NCBI GenBank assembly: GCA_021741145.1
Contig: JAIOYK010000007.1
Coordinates: 51,161-115,160 of the forward strand
Origin: Rhodospirillum sp.
GTDB lineage: Bacteria; Pseudomonadota; Alphaproteobacteria; Rhodospirillales; Rhodospirillaceae
Direction: 5' to 3'
DNA length: 64,000 nt
The translations under genes and the position numbers were made by a program. Positions 19,437 to 28,301 of this stretch are shown piece after piece. How positions within the stretch are numbered: the first letter of the stretch is position 1; each line of letters opens with the position of its first letter. Below the pieces are notes generated by a model. The model was not told the DNA's origin and did not search any database. It saw only the letters and a program-made list of their open reading frames with translations.

Positions 19437-20978
19437 TTAAGCGCGATTGTGAACGATTGCTTTCAGGCTGCTCCTCGCCCTTTTGGCTTTACTGTCTTTG
19501 AGGCGCGCGGATAGCGTCTCAGCTTCGCGCTCAACCTCGTTCCAGATATGATCCAACCGGTCGCTGGGTGCGCGCGCCACAACGGTCAGCGCGGCGGAGA
19601 ACCGATGCGCGAGACGGTCCATTTGTGCTGGCTTCCAGGCCGATGTAACGCCTATCAATTTCGCGCTCATGGACAGCCCGGTCCGATCCACTTCCATTTT
19701 GAGCGTGTGATTGGCGTTGATCTCGTTCATCTCGAGCTGCTGGACCGACAGTCCCGGTATCGCCGGAATCTCAAAGGATTGCCGCACGGCGAGCCAAGCG
19801 TCGTACAGCTCCGCGTTCCTTTGCTCCGGGATCAGGGTGTCGATCACCCTGTCGTATGGAATATGCGCGTGTTCGACGGCGGCGATGAGATTCCGCGAAA
19901 CGCTCTTGAGCCAGTGGTCGAAGGGGGCGTCAGGCGCTCCCCTGAGGCGGATGGCGAGGGCGTTGATGAACATGCCGACGGTATCGCCATGCGCGGCGTC
20001 CCGGCTGCTGAACGGGGAGCCGATGACGATGTCGTCCCGGCCCAGATGGTGCCGAATGACCAGTCCGAAAACCGCCATTACGACCGCGGTGAACGTGCAC
20101 CGCTCTCTTTCCGCCAGTTTCTCCAGGCGGGCGACGGTTTCGGGGCCGACGCTCAGGTTGACCGCATAGGGGCCGCCGCCAGGCTTTGGAGACGAGCGAG
20201 GCGGCAAGCCCTCCAGATGTTCGGACCAATAGGCCATGCCGCGGTCGCCGAAATGGCTTATCCGCTCCGCTTCCGCCTGGGCGAACCGGACGAACGACCT
20301 GGGGTGGCGGTTCACCGGCAGGTCCGTCCCGTGGGCCGCATTGGCGTAGCGGGTCAACACCTCGTTGACGGCAAGGCGCATGGATCCCTGATCGCAGGTC
20401 AGATGATGGAATGTCAGCTGAACCAGCCACGCATTTTCGGAGTAGTGAAGGGCAAGGGCGCGAAGCGTCGGCTCGCCAACCAGGGTAAACGCCTTGCGGG
20501 CTTCCAGATTGGCGCGGTCGCGGGCGATTTTGTCTCCGTCGCAGGCATCGACGGTTAAGGGAACCCGCACCATCGGCATGACCCTTTGCACGGCGCGCCC
20601 GTCGCGCAGGGCAAACTCCGTTCGCAGGGCATCATGATCCTCGAGGAGAGAGTTCAGTGCCTGTTTCAGCGCGTCGATGTCGAGCGCGCCCGTGAAGGAG
20701 ACGGCCGCCGAGACGTTCAGGTCGACCCGCTGGGGATCGAGCCGCATCAATACGTAAAGGCGCCGCTGGGGTGGCGCGAGCGCGACCCATTCGGCTGGCC
20801 TGCCGCGCAGGGCCTCTATCAGCCGCGGTTTGACGTCCGTCATCGCCGTCATGAGCGCTGGGGTCATGCGTCCCTCCGGCGCGCGCCATACGATTTTGTC
20901 GCCGTCCAGCGAAAGCGTGATCGCTTGGTCGTCAAGCTTCGCCAGCAGCCGCGCCAGATCGTCGTCGCTCGCCATCAC
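19437..20978 (-). CDS. TubC docking domain plus stand-alone condensation domain
   Basis: The protein has 513 residues. The first ~60 form a TubC-type N-terminal docking domain (DDLARLLAKL, then LSLDGDKIVWRAPEG, then PRLIEALRGR). A single condensation domain follows; its catalytic motif is HHLTCDQ (about 206-212), with both His and the Asp kept and Gly changed to Gln. There is no adenylation or carrier domain. The start codon overlaps the stop of the Cy-A-PCP gene (ATGA), so the docking domain most likely captures that protein's C-terminal tail. The C domain could release the chain onto a free amine or join it to a carrier from the other operon. This is the last condensation activity encoded in the operon. 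Confidence 0.9.
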   Translation of the reverse strand: MMASDDDLARLLAKLDDQAITLSLDGDKIVWRAPEGRMTPALMTAMTDVKPRLIEALRGRPAEWVALAPPQRRLYVLMRLDPQRVDLNVSAAVSFTGALDIDALKQALNSLLEDHDALRTEFALRDGRAVQRVMPMVRVPLTVDACDGDKIARDRANLEARKAFTLVGEPTLRALALHYSENAWLVQLTFHHLTCDQGSMRLAVNEVLTRYANAAHGTDLPVNRHPRSFVRFAQAEAERISHFGDRGMAYWSEHLEGLPPRSSPKPGGGPYAVNLSVGPETVARLEKLAERERCTFTAVVMAVFGLVIRHHLGRDDIVIGSPFSSRDAAHGDTVGMFINALAIRLRGAPDAPFDHWLKSVSRNLIAAVEHAHIPYDRVIDTLIPEQRNAELYDAWLAVRQSFEIPAIPGLSVQQLEMNEINANHTLKMEVDRTGLSMSAKLIGVTSAWKPAQMDRLAHRFSAALTVVARAPSDRLDHIWNEVEREAETLSARLKDSKAKRARSSLKAIVHNRA

Positions 20979-23900
20979 AGTTCGCCGCTTTCATAGCGCC
21001 GCGCCGGGGCGGCCTGGGTGTCGGTATCGATGTGGTCCGGGCGCGACGTTTCCAGAGCGATCGTGATGAGCCGTCGCTCAATATGCGTGGCAATGGCGCC
21101 GAGAGACGGCTCCGACAGAACCTGCCGCAAGCCCATTTCAACGCCGAGACGCTTTCGAATCTCGTTGAGAATGCGCAGTATCGACAGGCTGTCCGCGCCG
21201 AGGGATATCAGCTCGCGCCGCGGGTCGAGCGGTGCTTGGCCCAGATTAAGCTCCGAGTTCACGATGTCGAAGAGTGTTTCCGCGACCGGCCGGCCGACAA
21301 CCGTCATCATCGGTGCCGCCAGGCTGCCCGAGAGGGGTCCGCCGGGAAGCGGGCGGGCGGCCAGGCTTTGCCGGTCGATTTTGCCGTTCGGGGTCAATGG
21401 AAGAGCGTCTATCCCCTCGATGATCGCGGGCACCATGTAGTCGGGAAGCCTTTGCGCCAGACGGTGCCGGACAGACTCCATGGAAACCTGTGGGTCGGCG
21501 ATGACAAAGGCCCGGAGACCGCGCGGCTCGCCGGGGTTTCCCACCGCCAGGGTGCAGGCGTTCCAGATCATCGGATGCGACAGCAACTCCGAATCAATTT
21601 CTGACAGATCCACCCTGAAGCCATTGATCTTGACCTGCGAATCCGTCCGCCCCCAGAGTTCCAGCATGCCGTCGTCGAGATGGCGCGCGACATCTCCCGT
21701 CCGGTACAGACGCACCCCATGTCCATTCGGATCCGGGACGAACTTTTCCGCGGTAAGGACGGGGTCGCCCAAATAGCCCAGCGCGACCCCTGATCCGCCG
21801 ATATGGAGCTCGCCCAGCACCCAGTCGGGGGCTTCCTGCCCCAGGCTGTCGCGCACGCGGGCCGACTGGTTCGTCAACGGGGCGCCGTATGGCACGCTGG
21901 TCCAGCACGGCCGGGTTTCGTCCACATGGTAGGATACCGACCAGATAGAGGCCTCGGTGGCGCCCCCTCCGGAAAACACCGAAGCGTTGGGGGCCGCGGC
22001 GAAAATCCGGTCCGGCAGGTCGATCGGGATCCAGTCGCCGCTCATGAAGACTACACGCAGGCCCGGTGCCCGGCGTCCGGTCGCTTCCATGTAATCGACC
22101 AGCATGCCCATGATGGCTGGCACGGAATTCCAAATGGTTACGCCGTGGCGGTCGATCAGTCCCAGGAAATGCGCCGGATCTCGCGTCCTTTGGCCTGACC
22201 CGGTCGTGATCAGCGTCGCGCCCATCGCGAGCGCGCCGAAAATATCGAACACCGACAAATCGAACGACAGATCCGAGAGGCCCAATAAGACGTCCTTACG
22301 GGTCATGCCAAGGCGCTCGACCATGTCGACGATCGTATTGACGGCACTTTGATGAGAAATCATGACCCCTTTGGGGGTGCCCGTGGTGCCGGAGGTGAAG
22401 ATGACATAGGCCAGATCGTTCGGCTTCACGGCGACGGGACGTGGCGTCCCATCCGGCACGGGCCGGTCCATGCGAATGCTCGCCACGCCATCCGGCAGTT
22501 TCGCGTCCGTCCGATCATTGTCGGTGAAGACAAGCGTGATCCCTGCCTTGGCGATCAGGTCGGCCAGGCGGGCGGGCGGCAGGCCGGGGGACAAAGGCAC
22601 ATAGGCGATCCCGCACCGCAATATTCCGAGCACGGCGGCGATTTGCGCGGGGCCGCGCTCCAGGCTGACTCCGACTCGATCCTGGTAGCCCAGGTGGCGA
22701 CGCTGAAGCTCCGCGGCGATCCGCGACGCCCAACTGTCGAGGTCCGCATAGCTGACCGCTCCCGCCTCCCCATCCACCGCCAGCCGGGACGGCGCGGACG
22801 TGTCGAACAGGTCGTGCAGCAGCCCCGATACCGCGAAGGTCCTTGAGGACTCGAGTGCTTGCCGGGCTCGCCCCTGCGCCGCGGGCGGCGTGATCAGCTC
22901 ACAGGCCTTCCAGACCCGCGCGTCGGCGGCCACCCGTTCGATGATTCCGGAGAAGGCGTGGAACATCGCCTCGACAAGTCCGGTGGGAAACACGTCTTCC
23001 GCCACATCCCACCAGACGTCGATGCCGGCCCCGGCCTCGACGATCTGGCAGTCGATGGATACCTGGGGCGTCTGTGAAATCGCGTAAACCGGATTGCCGA
23101 GACAGCCGCGCGTTCCGTTGGCCGAGCCAAGCGCGCTCGTGAAAACCACGGGCATCAGCCGATGTTCACCCGTGCGGTGCGCCAGCTCTCGCATGACGTC
23201 CATGGCGTCGAAATCCCGGTGGTCCAGGTCGTTCCAAAGCTGTGTCTGGATCGCCCGAGCCCGGGATTCGAAGCAGGCGCCGCCGTCGTGGTTCACTTCT
23301 AACAGGGCCAGATCGGTGAAACAGCCGACGACATTATCAATATCCGGATCAATCGGGCGGCGATTGAAAAGCGTGAGGTTCAAGGTGAAATCATCCGCAC
23401 CGCTCCAGCGCGCCATGACGTCGGAGAATGCAGCCAGGAGCACGGACGACGCCGTGAGCTGGCGGTCCGCCGCCGCCGCGCATATTTTGTCCCAATGACC
23501 GCGGGCGATGCCGTGCCGCAGGCGTTTGAACCGGTGAGAGGACGCCCCCCCCGCCTGCCTCTGAGGAAGCGGAGGAGAAGGCGGTAAGCTGTCCAGGCGG
23601 TCGTGCCAATAGGCCTTGGCCCGCTCTCGCCGGTCCGCGTTCTCGTTGCCGAAGACGGTATTGATATAGTCGTTAAAGGTCACGTTCAGTGCCGGAAGCG
23701 CCGCCGCCGGATCCCGCAGGAGCTGATCCAGCTCATTGGCGAGGATATCGAAGCTTCGCGCGTCGACGATCAGCGTCTCGAAACCCACATGGATTCTGTA
23801 TCGCTCTTTGGTCACGCGGGTGGCCTGGACGTCGAACAAGGGCCATTTCTGGCAGTCGAAGGCCTGATGCGACAGTCGCTCGCGCGTTTCCAGCAAGATC

Positions 23901-24310
23901 TCGGCGCGCTCGTCCGGCGCCAGGGCGCTGGTGTCGTTGACCTGGATTTCGTAAGGAGGAACGGACTCCAGGAACTTTTGGCGTCCGTCGCCGGTAAGCA
24001 CCGTTCTCAGCACCGGGTGGCGCTCGATCAGCTTGTTCCAGGCGGCCACCAGACCGTCGATGCTCAAGCCCTCGACATCGAATTCCCCGTACCCATAGGC
24101 GGCCACTCCGCCCAGGTTTAAATTTGGGTCGCGTCCGATCCAATAGGCCTGCTGCACGTTCGTCAGGGGAAAGGGGTCATATCGTGACGCGTCATCGCGC
24201 CGCGGTTTCGGCGCTTTCGGCGCCACGTTCGTCCCTTTTCTGCGTCTTTCCAGAAGCTCCCTTTGCCGCGGCGTCAGTCTGTCGAGTTTGGCGCTGAGTT
24301 CATTCGGCAT
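20975..24310 (-). CDS. NRPS module: heterocyclization-like (Cy), A, PCP
   Basis: The protein has 1111 residues from the ATG at 24310, which has GGAGGG just upstream; the longer in-frame start at 24400 lies inside the preceding gene. FPLTNVQQAYWIGR at 47-60 and the E178-xxxx-D183-xx-S186 motif mark a cyclization domain, although the first Asp of the usual DxxxxDxxS is Glu. The A domain has FTSGTTGTPKG, GGATEASIWS and YRTGDVA; its pocket, read by eye, is D-L-F-N-F-S-G-I-W-K, close to the cysteine code DLYNLSLIWK but with changes. The carrier serine is Ser1041 in LGADSLS. The last ~25 residues are polar and probably a docking tail for the TubC domain of the next protein. A thiazoline or oxazoline, or an uncyclised Cys/Ser-like residue, would be the product. 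Confidence 0.9.
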   Translation of the reverse strand: MPNELSAKLDRLTPRQRELLERRRKGTNVAPKAPKPRRDDASRYDPFPLTNVQQAYWIGRDPNLNLGGVAAYGYGEFDVEGLSIDGLVAAWNKLIERHPVLRTVLTGDGRQKFLESVPPYEIQVNDTSALAPDERAEILLETRERLSHQAFDCQKWPLFDVQATRVTKERYRIHVGFETLIVDARSFDILANELDQLLRDPAAALPALNVTFNDYINTVFGNENADRRERAKAYWHDRLDSLPPSPPLPQRQAGGASSHRFKRLRHGIARGHWDKICAAAADRQLTASSVLLAAFSDVMARWSGADDFTLNLTLFNRRPIDPDIDNVVGCFTDLALLEVNHDGGACFESRARAIQTQLWNDLDHRDFDAMDVMRELAHRTGEHRLMPVVFTSALGSANGTRGCLGNPVYAISQTPQVSIDCQIVEAGAGIDVWWDVAEDVFPTGLVEAMFHAFSGIIERVAADARVWKACELITPPAAQGRARQALESSRTFAVSGLLHDLFDTSAPSRLAVDGEAGAVSYADLDSWASRIAAELQRRHLGYQDRVGVSLERGPAQIAAVLGILRCGIAYVPLSPGLPPARLADLIAKAGITLVFTDNDRTDAKLPDGVASIRMDRPVPDGTPRPVAVKPNDLAYVIFTSGTTGTPKGVMISHQSAVNTIVDMVERLGMTRKDVLLGLSDLSFDLSVFDIFGALAMGATLITTGSGQRTRDPAHFLGLIDRHGVTIWNSVPAIMGMLVDYMEATGRRAPGLRVVFMSGDWIPIDLPDRIFAAAPNASVFSGGGATEASIWSVSYHVDETRPCWTSVPYGAPLTNQSARVRDSLGQEAPDWVLGELHIGGSGVALGYLGDPVLTAEKFVPDPNGHGVRLYRTGDVARHLDDGMLELWGRTDSQVKINGFRVDLSEIDSELLSHPMIWNACTLAVGNPGEPRGLRAFVIADPQVSMESVRHRLAQRLPDYMVPAIIEGIDALPLTPNGKIDRQSLAARPLPGGPLSGSLAAPMMTVVGRPVAETLFDIVNSELNLGQAPLDPRRELISLGADSLSILRILNEIRKRLGVEMGLRQVLSEPSLGAIATHIERRLITIALETSRPDHIDTDTQAAPARRYESGEL

Positions 24311-27300
24311 AGTTTCCCTCCCCATGCCGGGTTTCCATTGTCCGCGCCAGATCCTCAAGGGACCCAGCGCGCAAAGGATCGTCGACGTCCACTTGCCCAT
24401 GGCCCGCCTGACGCAGAGTTCGCGCCCAAATCGCGCGGACCGCCAACTGGTCCATCAGGCCCGAGCCCTCCAGGGCGTCGTCGCGATCACCAATGGATTC
24501 ATTCCGATCCGCCCACAGGCGCGACAGCAGCCTTGCCGCTCCGCCGTCATCGGATCCGAACGAGGACGCGCCAACGCGGACGGCGGGAAGCGCGAAAATA
24601 TTGATGCCTCCCGCTGGAAATTCGGGGAAGTCCTCAACGGGAATGATCAGGGAAGGGCACAGCCGCCGAGGCAGGGTGGTTTCCGCCAGTGCGCGCAGCC
24701 GGCTGGCCTTGGTGAACTGGGCCGCGTTCCGCGCCGGTGAATTCGTCCAATCGGACTGCTCGGGGGCGGAGCGGGGTGCCGGACCCCATCGCTCGAACCT
24801 TTCCCCCGCCTTCTTCGAGAACAGAAGATCGATCGAACGCGGATCGCCGGACAATCGTGCTTCGACGCATCGATACCCGCGCCGGGACATGTCCGCATGC
24901 AGGTCCTCGTAGGTCGCCAATCGCTCGGGCTGGGCCGTGGCGCGCGTGATGTCGGCGATGGTGGCGCCAGGCAAGATCTCGTCGAATGCCCGTTCCGCGG
25001 CGAGAGCGGACAGGATGCGCCGATCCTGGAATGCCTCGATGACAAGCCTGTCCGGCTGGGACCCCGTCAGGAAGCCATCCAACTGCGCGAGGCCCCGGTC
25101 CACGCGCCAGCCGAAGGTTTGGAAGACATGCGGGGCGGGGGTCGCGCCCCCGACGAACAAGACCGCGTCATAGGTAAACGGCGCCTGCGCGTCACTGCTC
25201 GCCGCCAGCCTGGGATGCAGGGTGGCCCCGCAAAGACCGCGAAACGCCAGAGCGCGGTATTGCAGCGTCGTTGGACAAAGGGAAAGCTCCATATCCTGCC
25301 GCAACGATCGCTCGACCCGGTTCCTGACGGCGCTGAACGGCGTGTCGTCCGCCGCGCCGGACAGATGCCAGGCCGACACCTGCGCGGGGCGCAGCGCCAG
25401 ATTCGTCACCTTCGTCAGAAGGATCTTGCCCCCGGAACGGACCTTGTCCACCGCCGTGGCGAGGAGCCGATCAAACGTGGTCGCGCCAGCAAGAAAGCGC
25501 GTGACGCCGTCGAACACGACGACATCATAAGCGTCAAGGGGGAGAGAGCGCAGCATGTCGATCTGTCCGAACCCTATTGAATCCACCGGCTTGCGCCGCG
25601 ATCCGATGGATGCGCTCGGGGACCCGCGAGCACCGGCGCCCAGGACCAGGACATCATCGTCTTCGCCGATATGCGACAGCGTCCAATGTGCAAGATCCAG
25701 GATTTCGCCTTCGGGCGCATTCTTCGCTATCGCGGCATCGACCTGCCGCCATAGGGAGAGCAGGTCGCTTTCCGCCTCTTCGCCGTCAAGGGGCTTGAAC
25801 GCGACGTAAGAAACCGCATGCCAAACGTCGCCGAGGCCCCTGACGGGCGTTGTGACGACTTTTTCGACGCCATCCAGCCCTTCCAGCGCCGCATCGATCC
25901 GGGCGAGGGCGACGTGACGACCACCGATCCGGACCCTTGTTGGCGGAGTATCGTACTGCTCCGCCTCGTCTTCATGGTTGCGCCGTGCCCATGCACCGGT
26001 GGCTGCCATCAGGGTGTGAGCATAGGATCCGGAGGGATCGGGAACAAGATCGGGAACGGGCCCCGCCAAGGTCGGTCCCCGTGACGCGGCGAGCAAGGAC
26101 CCCGCCACATACAGACGACCTTTCGCGCCCGGGACAGCCGGGTTTGCGTCTCGGTCCAGAATATGGAGCCATTGTCCGGCGAGCGATTGGCCCAAATTTT
26201 CCCACCGCGGGTCGATGAAGGAGTCGGGCTTGATCCTGTGCCAGGTAACCGGCCCCGCGCAGACGACGGGCCAGTAGGCCCGAACCAGCTCGATCTCCGG
26301 GCATGTCGCCCGCCATGCCCGGACTGAGTCCGCACCGATCCTGTCCGCCGACACGAATACGGTCCTGAGGCGGCGGGGGTGATCCTTATGACGGTGAAGA
26401 ATGTTCAGGAGCGGTGAAAGATGCTCGGGCCGAATATGGAGCACGGTCACGGCCTCTTCGAAGATCAACGCTGTCACAAGGTCCGAATGGAGAGGTGCCG
26501 CGATGTGGCGAACGCGGGCGCCGGACGACAGACACGCCAGTGAGACGGCCCAAACTTCCATTTCCACCGTTGCCTCAAGCTGGACGGCATAATCATCGGG
26601 GCGAAGGGCCAGGCAATCGCAAAGGATCGCGACACCGTCGATAACAGCCCGACCGGTGAATTCGAGAGCGCCTTCTGCTTCGTCCGAGGTGTCTATTCTG
26701 CTGGTGACCATCGCGTCGGGATCGCGGTGCATCCGGGTCCACGCGGAAAGGAGCCCGGAGGTCTCGTCCGCGGAGCCTTCGGACACGAAGCTGGCGGCGG
26801 ATTTGGCGAGGGCCGCGCCGCTCCGCCTTTCGGGGGCACCACCCGACGGAAGCCCGCGCCCATGGCTTTCCCTCGGAAAAGGCGGCAGCGTCGACATCCG
26901 CGTGTCAGGCGTTTGGGCGATTGCAACCAAAGTGGCCACGAACCGGTCAATGAGGTCGCGCGCGTCCGCGTCATCGAACAGGCAGGTCTTGTATTCCCAC
27001 CATCCTTCCAACCCCCTTGTCTTGGTCAAATCCGGCAGGCGCTGCCAAAGGACCAGACCCATGTCGTAGTCCGCCGTTCGGGTGTTTCTGTCGGGGACCG
27101 TCAGGTTGATATCGCCGAAGTCGGTCTCCGGCCGTTCGGAGGATTGAAAAACGAAATCGACGCTGTAGAGCGGCTTGTCGAAGCCCTCCGGGCGCAGCGG
27201 CGCCGCTAGGCGGGCGACACAGCCAATCGGCAGCGCCTGATGCTGGTACGACCGCATCGTGGTTGAGCGAATGGCGCGCAAGTGCTCTCTGAACGAAAAC

Positions 27301-28301
27301 GCGGGGCCGCTTCGGCTGCGCATCACGACAGTATTGACAAAATACCCGATCAGCCCCTCCAGCCCCGTGGTGGTGCGATTGGATATCAGGCCTCCGACCG
27401 TCAGGTCATCTTCACCCGTCAGACCGTGCAGCATTGCCGTCAGCGCCGCCATCAATACCATGAACAGCGTTGCGTCTTCTTCCTTGCCAAGGTGCTGTAG
27501 GGCAAGGGTCAGCTCCTCTGAAATACTGAAGGACCGCGTCTTGCCGCGGTCGCTCGGGCCAGTCGACGGCAGTGCTCTGGCTGGCGTGACGTGGACCGTC
27601 CTGGCGCCGGCCAGTTCCGCGCGCCAGTAGTCCTGCAGCTCTTTCAACCTGCTCCCGGCAAGGTATCGATGCTGCCAGGCGGCCCAATCGGCGTATTGCA
27701 CGGGAAGCGCGGGCAGGGCGTTCCGCTGGGACCGTTTGATGGCGCGATAATGCGTGGCCAGTTCGTAAACCAGCATGCCCGTGGACCACCCGTCCCATGA
27801 AATATGGTGCGCGGTCACCAGCAGAACGTGATCATCATCGGCGAGCCGGACAAGCGTCGCCCTGATCAGTGGGGCTTCACGGAGGTCAAACCCCATCCGT
27901 GCTTCTTCAAGGCTGAAGGCTTCGTAAGCCTCCCAGGGGACCTCGACGGTGGACAGATCCACATGCCGCATGGGGACTGAGAGGGTGTCGTCAATCGACT
28001 GGTAGACATGCGGGCCGATGAGGTTGAAAGATGATCGAAGCGCTTCCTGGCGCGCGATGATCACGGCGAACGCTTCTTCCAGGACGCCGCGATCAAGGGG
28101 GCCGCGAAGCCGGGCCGTCAATGGAACATTATGAAGAAACGAGCGAGGCCACGTGGCCCGGTCCCAAAACCACATTCTTTCCTGGGGAAGCGACGCGCGG
28201 AGGCTTTGGTCGCGTGGTACGGGGACCACGCTCTCCTCGGCTTGCAAGGCCTGCTCCTTGAGGAGCAGTTCGATTAACCTGCTTCGGGAACTACGGTCCA
28301 T
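24300..28301 (-). CDS. Condensation protein with decayed A-methyltransferase-PCP remainder
   Basis: The protein has 1333 residues. Residues about 30-480 are an intact condensation domain with HHISWDG at 165-171. The rest has the order of an adenylation domain with an inserted methyltransferase and a PCP, but its hallmarks are gone. There is no TSGSTG phosphate loop and no TGD. AYWPVVCAG stands where YGPTE should be, and GRLYVAGSLLAASRG stands for GELYIGG. The methyltransferase-like part (about 860-1150) keeps the outline, with VLVLGAGARG in place of the SAM loop GCGTG and a family-like end at FTYDAVLFVGG. The C-terminus PLRAGSLEDLA looks like a failed carrier motif, though a serine is present. 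The frame is intact over 4 kb, so the protein is probably made and kept as a scaffold around the C domain. It overlaps both neighbouring genes. Confidence 0.88.
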   Translation of the reverse strand: MDRSSRSRLIELLLKEQALQAEESVVPVPRDQSLRASLPQERMWFWDRATWPRSFLHNVPLTARLRGPLDRGVLEEAFAVIIARQEALRSSFNLIGPHVYQSIDDTLSVPMRHVDLSTVEVPWEAYEAFSLEEARMGFDLREAPLIRATLVRLADDDHVLLVTAHHISWDGWSTGMLVYELATHYRAIKRSQRNALPALPVQYADWAAWQHRYLAGSRLKELQDYWRAELAGARTVHVTPARALPSTGPSDRGKTRSFSISEELTLALQHLGKEEDATLFMVLMAALTAMLHGLTGEDDLTVGGLISNRTTTGLEGLIGYFVNTVVMRSRSGPAFSFREHLRAIRSTTMRSYQHQALPIGCVARLAAPLRPEGFDKPLYSVDFVFQSSERPETDFGDINLTVPDRNTRTADYDMGLVLWQRLPDLTKTRGLEGWWEYKTCLFDDADARDLIDRFVATLVAIAQTPDTRMSTLPPFPRESHGRGLPSGGAPERRSGAALAKSAASFVSEGSADETSGLLSAWTRMHRDPDAMVTSRIDTSDEAEGALEFTGRAVIDGVAILCDCLALRPDDYAVQLEATVEMEVWAVSLACLSSGARVRHIAAPLHSDLVTALIFEEAVTVLHIRPEHLSPLLNILHRHKDHPRRLRTVFVSADRIGADSVRAWRATCPEIELVRAYWPVVCAGPVTWHRIKPDSFIDPRWENLGQSLAGQWLHILDRDANPAVPGAKGRLYVAGSLLAASRGPTLAGPVPDLVPDPSGSYAHTLMAATGAWARRNHEDEAEQYDTPPTRVRIGGRHVALARIDAALEGLDGVEKVVTTPVRGLGDVWHAVSYVAFKPLDGEEAESDLLSLWRQVDAAIAKNAPEGEILDLAHWTLSHIGEDDDVLVLGAGARGSPSASIGSRRKPVDSIGFGQIDMLRSLPLDAYDVVVFDGVTRFLAGATTFDRLLATAVDKVRSGGKILLTKVTNLALRPAQVSAWHLSGAADDTPFSAVRNRVERSLRQDMELSLCPTTLQYRALAFRGLCGATLHPRLAASSDAQAPFTYDAVLFVGGATPAPHVFQTFGWRVDRGLAQLDGFLTGSQPDRLVIEAFQDRRILSALAAERAFDEILPGATIADITRATAQPERLATYEDLHADMSRRGYRCVEARLSGDPRSIDLLFSKKAGERFERWGPAPRSAPEQSDWTNSPARNAAQFTKASRLRALAETTLPRRLCPSLIIPVEDFPEFPAGGINIFALPAVRVGASSFGSDDGGAARLLSRLWADRNESIGDRDDALEGSGLMDQLAVRAIWARTLRQAGHGQVDVDDPLRAGSLEDLARTMETRHGEGNYAE

